Shown one piece after another: positions 12,801 to 22,990 of a stretch of DNA of 64,000 bases. The translations under genes were made by a program, and so were the position numbers. Under the pieces are notes generated by a model, which searched no databases, was not told where the DNA came from, and saw nothing but the letters and a program-made list of their open reading frames with translations. Source of the stretch: Prosopocoilus inquinatus (Eukaryota; Arthropoda; Insecta; Coleoptera; Lucanidae); contig CM069870.1 of the NCBI GenBank assembly GCA_036172665.1, positions 22,170,001-22,234,000 on the forward strand, read 5' to 3'. Position 1 is the stretch's first letter; every line of letters starts with the position of its first letter.

Positions 12801-15800
12801 CATTTATTATTAAAGCGCCATCTCTTGACCAAAAGGAAATATAATTTTTATAAAATTCTCTGTAATCGTCTTTCATTGTTTCACGAACATTTCGCTTTCT
12901 AATTACTCAACAATTTTAACATCAAAATTAAATAGAAATCCTAAAAATTAAATGGCATGATGGGATTCTTCAGAACGCCATCTCTTGAACAAAAGGGAAC
13001 ACGATTTTATTTTTTAACACCGTTAATCCGATCATTCTAACTTACCAATCATTTTAATTATTTCAATTGATAAAATTGAAAATGTGAAATCAGAGCGTGG
13101 TGGAAGAAGTAGAAGAAGTGATTGACGGCGCCATCTCTCGTCTAAACATGAAATCTATTTTATTTGAATTTCAAATAAAGGCACTTTGTTTTGACGTCGA
13201 TTACCTCAGCATCAACTTTGCCTTCTCCAATTAGGAAAAAAAAAAGCTGAGAGGAAGGAGAAAGTTCGAAGAGCTAAATTCGTCGTCATAGTGAACTGTT
13301 TAGAGCGCCATCTCTTGGTTCACTTATTTTTATCATTAGTCAAAATGTATGTTGCCCCAATCGAACTCTTCAAAGATGCGATTTCTGTCTAATATTCTCA
13401 GTGAAAGCAATTATTTCTCAATTAAATCGAAAATATAGAAACAATGCGCGACGGAAATCATTCAGAGCGCCATCTCTGGACCAAAAGCGCAAACGATCTT
13501 AATCGAAGTCTAAATAATAAGATTTTCGTCAGTGACGGTTTCGCAATCATTTAACTTTCAAACTGATAAAATTGAAAAGGTGAAATCAGGGCGTGATGGA
13601 AGAAGTTATTAACAGCCCCACCTCTCGACTAAACATAAAATCTGTTTTATTTGAATTTCAAATAATCGCACTTTGTTTAGACGTTGACATCCTCAGCAAC
13701 AACTTCGTTGTCTTCTGCAATTAGAAAATCGAAAGCTGAGAGGAAGAAGAAACTTCGAGAAACTAAATCCGTCATCATAGTGAACTGTTCAGAGCGCCAT
13801 CTCTTGGCACACTTATTTTCATCATTAGTCAAAATGAAGGTTGCTCCAATCAAACTCTTCAAATATGCGAATTCTTCCTAATATTCTCAGTGAAAGCAAC
13901 AATTTCACAACTAAATCGAAAATATAGAAACAAAGCGCGACGGAAATCATTCAGAGCGCCATCTCTTGGCCGAAAGCATAAACGATTTTAATCGAAGTCT
14001 AAATAATAAGATTTTCCTCGAAGCCGGTTTCGCAATCATTTAACTTTCAGTTGATACAATTGAAAATGTGAAATCAGGGCGTGATAGAAGAAGTTATTAA
14101 TTGCGCCATCTCTCGTCTAAACATGAAATCTATTTTATTTGAATTTCAAATAAAGGCACTTTGTTTTGACGTTGACATCCTCAACATCAACTTTGAAGGA
14201 GAAAATTCGAAAGACTAAATTCGTCGTCATAGTCAACTGTTTAGAGCGCCATCTCTTGGCTCACTTATTTTCATCATTAATCAAAATGAAGGTCGCCCTA
14301 ATCGAACTCTTTAACGATGCGATGTCTTCCTAACATTTTCAATGAAAGTAATAATGTCACAATTAAATAGAAAATATAGAAATAAAGCGCGACGGAAATC
14401 ATTCGGAGCGCCATCTCTTGGCCAAAAGCGTAAACGATCTTAATCGAAGTCTAAATAATAAGATTTTAGTCGATGACTGTTTCGCAATCATTTAACTTTC
14501 CATTGATGTCATTGAAAATGTGAAATCAGGGCGTGATGGAAGCAGTTATTCAGTTATTCACAGCGCCATCTCTCGACAAAACATGAAATTTATTTATTTT
14601 TTTAATTTCAAATAACCGCACTTTGTTTAGACGTTAACATCGTCAGCAACAACTTCGTCGTCTTCTGAAATTATAAAATCGAAAGCTGTTTAGAGCGCCA
14701 TCTCTTGGCACATTTATTTTCATCATTAGTCAAAATGAAGGTTGCCCCAATCAAACTCTTCAAATATGCGATTTCCTCTTAATATTCTCAGTGAAAGCAA
14801 TAATTTCACAATTAAATCGAAAATGTAGAAACAAAGCGAGACGGAAATCATTCAGAGCGCCATCTCTTGGCCGAAAGCGTAAACGATTTTAATCGAAGTC
14901 TAAATAATAGGATTTTCGTCGATGACGGTTTCGCAATCATTTAAATTTCAAACTGATAAAATTGAAAATGTGAAAGCGGGGCGTGATGGAAGAAGCGCCA
15001 TCTCGCGACTAAACATGAAATCTATTTTATTTGAATTTCAAATAACCACACTTTGTTTAGACGTTGACATCCTCAGCAACAACTTCGTCGTCTTCTGCAA
15101 TTAGAACATCGAAAGCTGAGAGGAAGAAGAAAGTTCGAGAAACTAGAGCGTGTAGAGCGCCATCTCTTGGCTCACTTATTTTCTTCATTGGTCAAAACGA
15201 TGCCCTAATCGAACTCTTCAAAAGAGCGATTTCTTCCTAACATTCTCAGTGAAAGCAATTATTTCACAATTAAATCGAAAGTCTAAAAACAAAGCGCGAC
15301 GGGAATCATTCAGAGCGCCATCTCTTAACCAAAAGCGTAAACGATTTTAATCGAAGTCTAAATAACTTAATGAGCACTTTTCAGTTAAAAGAAAATTCTT
15401 GCGCGCTGCTGAATTCTTTTCACAATTTTATATTTAAAGTTGCGATATTTTTTTGATTATAGTATATAACGAATCCAAATAATTTTTAGCCCGCTCTGTA
15501 CAATAGGTATCCAAGCAAAGAAAAACGTGTAATCTTCTTCTCTATTTAGGTAATAGAACGGGCGATGTTTCATTTCCAAAACTGCTACAACATACCCGCC
15601 GTGCGAGTTTTCGGATACGCCTGCAAGACCAACACGAATTCCAACGCCGCCTTCCGGGCTTTCGGCGCGCCCCAAGGGATGTTCGCCGGGGAAAACATCA
15701 TAAGGGACGTCGCCGAATACCTAAACAAAGACCCGATCGAAATCGCCAGGCTCAATTTGTATCGCGAAGGAGACATCACTCACTATAACACCGAACTGGT

Positions 15801-18800
15801 GAACTGTACGATTCGACGTTGTTGGGCTGAGTGTTTGCAGTCGGCGAATTACGCCCAAAGAAAAAAACTCGTTGATAAATTTAACAGGTACTTAAATACA
15901 ACATACTCTATTAGATAGATAATCAAAAAAAAATATTTTTAGGGAAAGTCGTTGGAAGAAACGTGGAATAGCGGTGACCCCCACCATGTACGGCGTGTGC
16001 TTCCCCTTTCCGTTTTTGAACCAAGCGGGAGCGCTGGTGCTTATTTACAAAGACGGTTCGGTATTACTAACCCACGCAGGGGCTGAAATGGGGCAGGGTT
16101 TACACACCAAGATGATCCAAATTGCCAGTAGGGTTTTGGAAATACCCGCTTCCAAAATCCACATAAGCGAAACCGCAACGGATAAAATACCCAACACATC
16201 CCCGACGGCCGGCAGCATGGGTTCCGACCTAAACGGTCCGGCTGTTATGGTACCTATTTACTTAAAAAAAAATTAAGCGCTTTAAGTCGAGCTTAATTCC
16301 AGAGGGCTTGCGAAACAATCATGGAACGCCTCAAACCAATCAAAGAGCAGAACCCGAAGGGGTCGTGGGAGCAATGGATAGCCGCCGCCTATATGCAAAG
16401 GATTAGTTTGTCGGCCACCGGGTTTTACGAAAACGGCAACGTCACCTATAATTGGGAAACCAACTCGGGCAACGCCTTCTTTTACTACACAGGGGGCGTT
16501 GCCTGTTCGGAAGTCGAAGTGGACTGCCTTACTGGCGACCACCAGGCTTTAAGAACGGATATAGTAATGGATTTGGGTACGCACTTCCTTTAATTAATCA
16601 AAAAAATATAGTATAGTAATACCAGCGGCAGCTCAAGAATTTCGGAGAGTTGGTCGTGGACAGAAAAAGAGAATTCCACATTAGAGGCATATTTAAAATT
16701 ATTTGCCGGTAGGGGCCAACTGAAGTAGTCTTTACACTTGAACGGGATTAAAAGATTAGCCAAAAATTACATGAAAATAGTTGAGCAACAAATTCAGAAC
16801 TGGTGACAAATTTAAATGTAAATTCGGAAAAAAACTCAAACTGTAATGTATGACCCGTCACTGGCTTTACAAAATCGACACCTACTTGAAATTTATTTCG
16901 TTAAATGTTGTACACTGGTGTTAATCGCAACCCAAAGCATTAAAATTGTTCTTATAATGCAAAATCATCATGGATGCCAGGCTGCAGCGCAAGAATTTCG
17001 GAGAATGGGTCGTGGATACAAAAAAAGAGAATACAATTAAATTAAAATTATTTATCGGCAGGCGTCAACTGAAGTAGTCGTAACTGGTCGTAACTGTAAT
17101 AACTTTACACTTGAACGGGATTAAAAGGTCAGCCAAAAAAAAAGTAGAACATCAAAACCAAAAACAGTGACAAATTTATAAATACTAATCAGCAATAAAT
17201 AAAATATAGCAATAAAGCAATAACTTCATAATTAAATCGAAAATATATAAACAAAGCGCGACGGAAATAATTGAGAGCGCCATCTCTTGGCCAAAAGCGT
17301 AAACGATTTTAATCGAGGTTTAGATGAAAGAAGTTATTCACAGCGCCATCTGTCGACTAAACATGAAATCTGTTTCATTTGAATTTCAAATAACCGCACT
17401 TTGTTTAGACGTTGACATCCTCAGCAACAACTTCGTCATCTTCTGCAATTAGAAAATCGAAAGCTGAGAGGAAGGAGAAAGTTCGAAAAGCTAAATCCGT
17501 GATCATAGTGAACTGTTTAGAGCGCAAATACAAAAACAAACTCAAACTAACTATAATGTTGTATCGTCACAGGCTTTACAAAATCGATACCTACTTGAAA
17601 TTTACTTCGTTAAGTGTTGTTCATTAGCGTTAATCGCCTCAAAGCGCTAAAGTCGTTCTTACAATGTAAAACCATCACGGACGCTGCGTAATACCAGGCG
17701 GCAGCTCGAGAATTTCGGAGAGTGGGTCGTGGGCAAAAAAAGGAAATATCACAAATTTACCGGTAGGCGCCAACTGAAGCAAACACATCAAGCGCATAAT
17801 AAATAACTTCAATTTTAAAAAGGTGGAGGTGTCCAAGGCAAAAATTCAATAATGTGAAAAATGAAATAGCAATAATAGCAAGAAACGTTAAAGTCAACGT
17901 TCGATAGTGATTGAAACTGACTTAAGTACTTAGAAAGCGAACGGTTCCGAAAAACTTAAAATCCTCGTGAGTGGCTGTCATAAATATAAATTAACGGGCA
18001 TGGCTGGGTTTAGATGACATACCGAAGCCACTAGTAACAGAATGAAATAATGCATCTAAATCAAAATGAGCCCGTAACAAGTTGTACCGAAAGTTGTAGA
18101 TACAGAAAGCCTTTATGAAAAAGCGTCGTAAAAACCTGCACGAATAGGCATCGTAAAATAAAAGCCTGTACGAAAAAATATCGTAAATTAAACTCGAACT
18201 TAAAGCTTCAATTTAAATAAGGCCTGTAAGGGAAGTTGTACGACGATAAAAATTTGCACGGGAAGGAGGATCAATCTCCAAACATATCTATGCATAACAA
18301 CGCGGACAGGCTGAAACAACTTGAAAGAGTTGCCGTCCTCCAGGACATCAAGTAAAAACCGGTAAAGGTCGTTCAATGCATGAAACGTCCCGCGGAGTCC
18401 TGCCGGTACCAACAGAACTGTCTTGGTCTCATGAATTGGTGACTGTAGTCTGGGAGGGTCGCAACCCGCACACAAAAATAAATGCGTCGCCGTGTCCTGG
18501 GGATATGACGACGACTCGACTACATGCTTTATACACGCCACAAATTAATAAAGTCAAACTTGGCCTTACCCCTAACTAAGAAAAGGCTTGGACTAATCGA
18601 AATCAGCGTGATATCAACAAAAGCCAACTGCGCATAACATGAGTATGACGTGAGTAACAACCAATGGCATCAAAAGTCAAGTGTGAACGTAATTTATCTT
18701 TCCGTCGAAATAACAAGCGGACATAAAGAAACCAACCACAAAAACTGAGATGTCGCCGAATTTTATGACCGGTCTCGACGTTTAGAATAAGCATTCAATT

Positions 18801-21416
18801 TAATTCCCACGAAAGCTCCTCGGAATATGTAGCTGCGGACGTTTGCGAAAGATTGTGCTAATAGAAGCTTCGGGCGGTTAATAAAAGTTTAACTTAAGGC
18901 AATTATAATGCCGAAACAGCGAAAATCGCAAAACGATTTATTGCCGAAGCCTCCTGAGGAATACAAAAAAGAACAGTCTACGAATTGCACCACAAAATAA
19001 AATCGAATAGTGGGACGCAACTTGTGTTATAAAAATATAATTATTCTGCGACGAAGATGTTAATCAAAACTTGTCTCGACGTCATAAAAACAAATTTCCG
19101 ACCGAACATTGTATCATCGAAAATAAATGCGACTTAAAACTTGACATATACAGAGTGACTTTTGGAAAGTGGTTTTCAAACCGTAACATACAACTTTATA
19201 TTCGTAGATACACGCCTTTCGACAGCTAAGCTGCCATCTTCAGTACGCTCACGAATTAAAAACACTTCACACGGAATTTTTAGCTTTGTCTCGAGTCACC
19301 CTGTGCGTGAATTAAATTTTAATATTAAAAAAAAAATTATTTTGGTTTGCACTTTTCAGTTATAAAAATTTCCCGCACGCTGAAATTTTTCCGCATTTTT
19401 TGCTTTAATGAATTGTTTGCGACATTTGCGATTATTAATAATAATCCAACTGCATATGAGTGCTTAACTTGTAATTGTACTGAAGATGGCAGCTTGACTG
19501 TCGAAAGAATTAACTATCTTTTAAAATTGCGTTGTTAATTTTTTTTGGTAAATTATTGCAGGTGAGAGTCTCAACCCTGCGATTGACATCGGACAGATAG
19601 AGGGCGCGTTCATGCAAGGGTACGGTTTGTATATGACGGAAGAAGTGCTGTACTTCCCCGACGGCACGCTGTTCACTCGAGGACCCGGCGCTTATAAAAT
19701 CCCCGGCTTTGGGAACATACCGAGGGAGTTTAATGTCTCATTGTTGAAAGAAGCGCCAAATCCCAGAGCTGTGTATTCTTCTAAGGTAATTATAAAACCA
19801 ACGAACCAGGTTCGTTTCAAGATGGCTCCTATAGACTTCAAGAAACGCAGCCCTAATTAAACATAGCTCCAATAACAATAATATCTCCTGTTGAAAGAAG
19901 CTCTGATAAAAATAAGCTTCCTGTAAAACGAATCTAAACGAAAGAGATAAGGTCAGACAGCCCTCTTGACTACCGGGTTAGACTAAACATACCTGACTAA
20001 ATTGAACAGTTCGTTTGGAATTAAAATGCAATTTAGCACATCACTGTGATCAACAATGATCGAATGCGCCGTCGCTCTAGAATAATTTTTTTATTGTCTG
20101 CAATAAGCGTTTCGAAAAAAAACCACTCTCTTGAACGTCATTTTAATATACTCCCCTACATGCCATGTAGTGTAAATACCTAATTATTCTAGGCTGTCGG
20201 GGAACCGCCACTTTTCCTATCCAGTTCGATTTTATTCGCGGCAAGGGAGGCGATTAAATCCGCGAGGAAGGACGCTGGAGTAAAAGAGTCGTTCAGACTG
20301 AACGCGCCTGCCACTTCGGCCAAACTCCGTCTTGCGTGTGAAGATCATCTGACATCTAAGGTGAACGGCCCTTAATTATTACGTTTCGAACGTTTTCGAT
20401 TCGCCTGCACTGACTGCACTAAAAGTATTTCCGTCTTGTTTTGACCTCGTATAACAACAAGGGATGGAGATACTCTGAGTGTAGCCAGTGCAAGCGATTC
20501 GAAAACACCAATATACAGGATGTTCTTTTACTATGTGCAAATATTTAAACTTGTAACATATCACCATACAAGGAAACGATTGAACTCATATGTTCTCAAC
20601 AAAAATTTAATAGTTTTCGAGAAAAATGCAGTGGCAGATTTTTACTAAACCGTTTGAGAACTGCTGGCTTAGCTAAAAGTGGAACGCGACCGCCTCTTCA
20701 ATTATGACCCGAAGCCGAAGTAGGCCAGGGTCAGTACTTCACTTGATCTTGAGCACGAACAACGTAAATCAGCCGTTCCGATCAGCTGGTCAGTCAAAAC
20801 GTTTACAATTTAAAACTTCACTGCAAGTTATTACAAGTTAAAGTATTTTTAAATTAAAATCTAGTGCAATTCAAGAAGCTGCGGTTCGCAATTGCCGAAC
20901 AAATTAAAAGCGAGGCACAAACAAATTGCAATTTCTCATTCCATATTACTTTTAATAGACTTATAAATATTTGACATTTACTTTTTTTTCCATGGACCGT
21001 AAGCAGTCAGTGAAGGAAGAACATTTTTAACGCGTTTGCCTAATTGGTGCATAAATTTTCGGATTTATTCGTCGATAGTTGATAACGTAAAACATATTAG
21101 TTCGCACATTGAATTAAAATTTTAAATAAAAATAATTAATAAACGATATCAGTGATTATTATTAAGAAACGCTGCGTTGAAGTTCGAGTGCGGTATCGGT
21201 GGACGTGTTCATAGCAAGAGGAATGCGAAGTTGACCTTCCTATCTTTCTCGCACATTTCAGCAGTTCCAAACAAGTGGTCCGTCCGAAATTTTTCTTTAG
21301 GTTTTTTTATTTGCACACAATAAAAAAACACCCTATAGAATAACTTAACTACTTATTTGTTTCAGTTTGAAGAACCGGATCCGGAAAGCTACACTCCATG
21401 GAACGTTCTCTTCTAA
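815..21416 (+). CDS. XDH: Xanthine dehydrogenase (10 exons seen, 5' exon missing)
   Basis: Molybdenum-cofactor hydroxylase that oxidises hypoxanthine to xanthine and urate (purine catabolism; in insects also pteridine pigment metabolism), cytosolic or peroxisomal in the family. Joined exons 815-872, 3185-3281, 8158-10369, 10420-10728, 15550-15887, 15943-16249, 16303-16576, 19562-19785, 20193-20360 and 21366-21416 keep one frame for 1345 residues plus stop; all have GT..AG borders. Visible in order: N-terminal 2Fe-2S ([15 protein letters not shown]), second 2Fe-2S ([18 protein letters not shown]), FAD domain with FFTGYRK (the NAD-site motif typical of XDH rather than aldehyde oxidase), and the Mo domain with [21 protein letters not shown] and AVGEPPLF. 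Bovine-numbered catalytic E802, R880 and E1261 are all present. Fly XDH is about 1335 aa, so only a short N-terminal piece is missing; its exon probably lies left of the window. Aldehyde oxidase is the alternative, but the FFTGYR motif and the [12 protein letters not shown] segment argue against it. Confidence 0.96.
1868..1960 (-). ncRNA. Hammerhead ribozyme motif (type I), repeat-borne
   Basis: On the - strand: core CTGATGA (1924-1930), a stem II hairpin of about 16 nt closed by AGC/GCT, GAAA (1904-1907), a minimal stem III CAGCTG, and cleavage triplet GTA, followed by CAGAG that pairs with CTCTG just before the core. Stem I continues as a rod (TCGAG with CTTGA, then GTGGGAA with TTTTCAC and TGCA with TGCA). 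Part of a dispersed repeat with copies near 11.6 kb and 40.1-40.3 kb. Self-cleavage is inferred. Confidence 0.6.
2010..2089. repeat. Inverted repeat next to the hammerhead copy
   Basis: GAACAGATAAAACAGCGACA at 2010 is mirrored by a near-complement ending at 2089, with a spacer of about 20 bp. The same sequence block lies beside the hammerheads at 40.2-40.5 kb, and beside truncated copies at 25.4 and 47.8 kb, so it belongs to the same repeat family. Confidence 0.75.
3185..3281 (+). CDS. XDH: XDH exon, N-terminal 2Fe-2S cluster
   Basis: The acceptor TTGATTCAG ends at 3184 and the donor GTATCC starts at 3282. The exon encodes [17 protein letters not shown] and the following [14 protein letters not shown], with the cysteines that hold the first iron-sulfur cluster. 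Phases (2 bases in, 2 bases out) fit both neighbours. Confidence 0.93.
3385..4603 (+). pseudogene. Non-LTR retrotransposon remnant (reverse transcriptase C-terminal part)
   Basis: Two frames, 3385-3716 and 3719-4236, join by a frameshift near 3716. They contain [43 protein letters not shown], then [20 protein letters not shown] and SPPYLYNKI. This pattern is the thumb and C-terminal region of CR1/Jockey/L2-group LINE reverse transcriptases; the catalytic domain and the endonuclease are absent (5' truncation). An AATAAA at 4577 is followed by a short (TTA)n tail at 4587-4603, a plausible 3' end for this group. Sense orientation within the XDH intron. Confidence 0.8.
4901..4923. repeat. (TG)n microsatellite
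   Basis: Eleven TG units in an uninterrupted run. Confidence 0.95.
5812..6008. mobile_element. hAT-type MITE, 197 bp
   Basis: The terminal inverted repeat CAGGGCCGTAGC is matched at the right end by GCTACGGCCCTG. Flanks GCTTTTAT (5804-5811) and GCTTTAAT (6009-6016) are an 8-bp target duplication with one mismatch. It contains a 12-G run at 5827. Confidence 0.85.
6370..6773. mobile_element. hAT-type MITE, 404 bp, perfect 8-bp TSD
   Basis: The ends CAGCGTTTCCCAAA and TTTGGGAAACGCTG are flanked by identical ACGTAAGG (6362-6369 and 6774-6781). TIRs of the CAGNGTTTCCCAA type and 8-bp duplications are classical for hAT. No transposase frame. Inserted in an older repeat of the intron. Confidence 0.92.
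8158..10369 (+). CDS. XDH: XDH main exon: second 2Fe-2S, FAD domain, start of Mo domain
   Basis: The largest exon (2212 nt, about 737 residues). It opens after the acceptor AAGTTAG with [16 protein letters not shown], continues with QCGFCTPG and [10 protein letters not shown] (second cluster), then a linker of [18 protein letters not shown] low-complexity repeats ending in GDKCCKLQ, then the FAD domain ([29 protein letters not shown]), and the first part of the molybdopterin domain ([13 protein letters not shown]). The donor is GTAAGT at 10370; reading straight through the short 50-bp intron would give a spurious extension. GC content is clearly above that of the flanking introns. Confidence 0.96.
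10420..10728 (+). CDS. XDH: XDH exon, Mo-domain GGGFGGKE segment
   Basis: Acceptor GTTTTCAG, donor GTAAGT at 10729, 103 codons in phase 0. It contains [14 protein letters not shown] (the Glu equals bovine E802) and [16 protein letters not shown], the standard XDH run. Confidence 0.95.
11575..11655 (+). ncRNA. Decayed hammerhead ribozyme copy
   Basis: Core CCGATGA (11591-11597; the U4 position is changed), stem II AACCT...GGGTT, GAAA (11614-11617), CAGCTA, then TACAGAGG pairing with CTTCTG before the core. The downstream block CTCGAGGGATTCACTGCAAT matches the other copies; the left half of the rod is lost. Stem II keeps its pairing although its bases differ from the 40-kb copies (AGCCC/GGGCT). 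Confidence 0.5.
11842..12540 (+). repeat. Three tandem copies, about 275-bp period
   Basis: Copies start near 11842, 12117 and 12394 with ATTAAAATAAAAATTCAT. Each carries AGATGGCGCTGACGT followed by CAC or TAC (11905, 12178, 12464). The first two contain a full TGACGTCA palindrome; the third has TGACGTTA. Confidence 0.88.
12805..15370 (+). repeat. Satellite-like array with GCGCCATCTCT motif
   Basis: The motif GCGCCATCTCT, or a close variant, recurs about every 150-165 bp (near 12814, 12971, 13128, 13302, 13462, 13612, 13792, 13951, 14103, 14242, 14402, 14562, 14693, 14853, 14995, 15155 and 15314). Three different roughly 160-bp subunits alternate to form a higher-order unit of about 450-490 bp. 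These are distinguished by TTGGCTCACTTATTTTC, TTGGCCAAAAGCGTAAACG and TCGACTAAACATGAAATC after the motif. Copies differ by several percent and small deletions. A detached fragment of the array lies at 17170-17540 in intron 7. Confidence 0.9.
15550..15887 (+). CDS. XDH: XDH exon, substrate-pocket loop
   Basis: Acceptor CTATTTAG, donor GTACTT at 15888. It encodes VIERAMFH (bovine R880 equivalent) and [10 protein letters not shown], where the family usually has FRGFGGPQGM, then [12 protein letters not shown]. It follows a 4.8-kb intron filled with a satellite-like array. Confidence 0.95.
15943..16249 (+). CDS. XDH: XDH exon, EMGQG segment
   Basis: The acceptor is ATTTTTAG, and the first base completes an Arg codon (AG/G). 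It contains [34 protein letters not shown] and [17 protein letters not shown]. The last one is very close to the fly sequence. Donor GTACCT at 16250, phase 0. Confidence 0.95.
16303..16576 (+). CDS. XDH: XDH exon
   Basis: Acceptor TAATTCCAG, donor GTACGC at 16577. It encodes [15 protein letters not shown] through SLSATGFY and [20 protein letters not shown], all XDH-typical. It ends after one base of a Gly codon. Confidence 0.94.
16620..17790 (+). repeat. Three copies of a repeat interrupted by array fragments
   Basis: The word AGAATTTCGGAGAGTGGGTC, or a variant, occurs near 16633, 16990 and 17709. Each is followed after about 60-100 bp by GGCGCCAACTGAAG or a variant. The piece between 17170 and 17540 matches the intron 4 array, so the two repeat families are interleaved. 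Confidence 0.7.
19213..19515. repeat. Inverted pair of CTGAAGATGGCAGC hairpins
   Basis: The - strand at 19213-19255 and the + strand at 19478-19515 both read CTGAAGATGGCAGCTT, a complementary GCTGTC or GACTGTC half, then GAAAG. The hairpin resembles hammerhead stem II between CUGANGA and GAAA but has an extra U before the stem. A related copy is at 63723-63745. Confidence 0.55.
19562..19785 (+). CDS. XDH: XDH exon
   Basis: Acceptor TTATTGCAG, donor GTAATT at 19786. It encodes [20 protein letters not shown], a [13 protein letters not shown] segment, and [12 protein letters not shown], the conserved lead-in to the E1261 motif of the next exon. Confidence 0.94.
19786..20192 (+). other. XDH intron 8
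   Basis: A 407-bp intron, GT..AG, AT-rich. No other feature seen. Confidence 0.85.
20193..20360 (+). CDS. XDH: XDH exon with catalytic Glu (AVGEPPLF)
   Basis: Acceptor TTATTCTAG, 56 codons, donor GTGAAC at 20361. It begins [20 protein letters not shown]; the Glu is the catalytic base (bovine E1261). Reading on without splicing would stop after three codons (NGP), and the conserved C terminus would be lost. Confidence 0.94.
20361..21365 (+). other. XDH intron 9, mostly one MITE
   Basis: A 1-kb intron dominated by an inverted-repeat element at 20514-21337. Confidence 0.75.
20514..21337. mobile_element. MITE-like element, about 820 bp, in XDH intron 9
   Basis: The left end TATACAGGATGTTCTTTTA, then TATGTGCAAATA, is matched at the right end by the complement of TTTGCACACAATA and AAAAACACCCTATA. 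That is roughly 30 bp of imperfect terminal inverted repeat with TA at the ends. No frame for a transposase. Confidence 0.65.
21366..21416 (+). CDS. XDH: XDH last exon
   Basis: The acceptor is TTTGTTTCAG. The exon encodes [16 protein letters not shown] and stops at TAA. The family ends in a similar PxPxxFTPWxxxx tail, which supports this as the true terminal exon although it is only 51 nt. Confidence 0.88.
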   Translation, partial: FEEPDPESYTPWNVLF

Positions 21417-22411
21417 AGAATTAATTTTTTTGTACAGGCGTGGGCGGTCAAAAGAGAATGTTCGGAAATTGCTTATTACAATAGCATTAATGCGTAACGG
21501 ATGAGATACTTTATTGCTTTTAACAGCAGTATATAAGTGTGTATATAAGTATACTATATAGCTAGAATCTTTAAAAAAAATTGTAAAAAAAATAACCTAA
21601 TTAGCAATTTGCTTTCAGTTATAAAATGTTTTTAAAACTGAAATTTTCGATTATTATACTAAACAAACAGCAAACGCTTCGGGTATCTCTTCTTTTTTAG
21701 CTTAATATAACACTCAGGATTGCCAACTGCTTAGAACCGTTACAAACTTGGATCCGTAGATTTGATTGGCATTTAACACGTCGGAGAGGGTTCGGAAACA
21801 CAATGTCAGGTTCGCCATTTTTCGACTTCCAAATCGTTTACGAAATAGCAAAACTATGTCTTATTCTTTCTAATCTAGTAAGTAACTGTAGACAATCATA
21901 TTATATTAGGGCAGCCAATCATAAAATTTTAAATTACTAACGAAAACGACGTTGTGTTTGTGAACCTTCCCCGACCTATTAAATGTCAGTCAAATCTAGG
22001 ATCTCTAGGCTTCCCCCGAGGAGTTCCCCTTCTTACGGAAGTTACAAAATGGCATTCATGATGTAAAGACGGGTATTCCTTTATGTAATTGTGGCGTCAT
22101 TAATTTTTGGAACATGTTTCGTTCTCCTATAAAGACGAGTTTACGCTGTGGGTGAGGTACACTTCAAAATTCAACAATTATAATCAATCATACGATGATT
22201 AAATTTAATAGTTGGTCACTTGGTTGATACAAAATAGTAGTTTTCTTTAGGGGAGGGGGGGATTTTAAAGATTTCACAGAACTTGGAGATGTTAGCCGCT
22301 TTCCAATTGCAAAAATGAGCTATCCGGAGCTCCTCCGAACTGATCCAACATGTTCCAGTTGCTGGGTGCGGAACGCACTTGAACTGATCGTTTTTACTTT
22401 CCCCCGTCGCC

Positions 22412-22469
22412 TCACACACCTTTATCAATGACTACCCAGTCACACACCTTTATCAATGACTACCCATAT
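22412..22469 (+). repeat. 29-bp tandem duplication
   Basis: TCACACACCTTTATCAATGA and the following ACTACCCAG occur twice in direct succession. Confidence 0.9.
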
Positions 22470-22581
22470 ATCACGCTTATACGACTTATGCAGCGTTCCC
22501 ATTAAACTCTCGGCAGTCTAGTTCGGATTAGATCAGTTCAGATCATCTCAGATGCTTGAAATTCGTAACTGCAAAGCGCCT

Positions 22582-22990
22582 GTTGTCTTTTATTTGCAAC
22601 GCAGATTAGTTCAGGTCAGTTCAGTTTAACCCAAAGTGAACTGATCTTAAGTGATCGATTTAATAGTAAATAAAACATGCGAGATGTGATTGCTGTATTT
22701 TAATCTTCAGATGAAGATATTATTTTTGCATCTCTTTACAGTGAGTTAAGCAAAAACAAAAGTTTGTTTAGACGAGTAATGTAATTGACAAACAGTTGAA
22801 ATAACATCCCCTCTACTAGTGAACCAACTGATCCAAACTGATCTAGAATTTTCGAGGTGTAGTAACAGCAAGGCGGGAAGTGTTTTAGATCACTTTGGGT
22901 TAGATCATGTAGCCAAATAAAACAGACAAATTTTTGAATAAGTGATCCAGGGTAAAAGTGAACTGATCTGACGTGCAAATAAAAGACAAC
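22582..22990. mobile_element. Inverted-repeat element with GATCAGTTCA words
   Basis: The left end GTTGTCTTTTATTTGCA is mirrored by TGCAAATAAAAGACAAC at the right end. Inside, GAACTGATC/GATCAGTT and ACTTTGGGTTAGATC words also occur in both orientations. About 409 bp, no coding capacity; superfamily not determined. Confidence 0.7.

Larger units (their letters stand above)
10729..15549 (+). other. XDH intron 4, repeat-filled
   Basis: A 4.8-kb intron. From left to right: unique AT-rich DNA, a possible MITE end TACAGGGTGAGTCA at 11137, a decayed hammerhead repeat (about 11565-11690), a threefold tandem repeat (11842-12540) and the GCGCCATCTCT array (12805-15370). Confidence 0.85.
16577..19561 (+). 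other. XDH intron 7
   Basis: A 3-kb intron with a block repeated at about 16626, 16980 and 17700 (AGAATTTCGGAGA then GGTCGTGG) and the nearby word GCCAACTGAAG. It also holds the stray piece of the GCGCCATCTCT array (17170-17540) and two inverted CTGAAGA...CGAAA folds (19213-19255 and 19478-19515). No supported coding sequence. Confidence 0.7.

Noticed and set aside
18200..18541. 113-codon - strand frame that vaguely recalls the C-terminal end of a non-LTR element ([20 protein letters not shown])
   Set aside because: The likeness is too short and lacks any neighbouring reverse-transcriptase motif; left unassigned.
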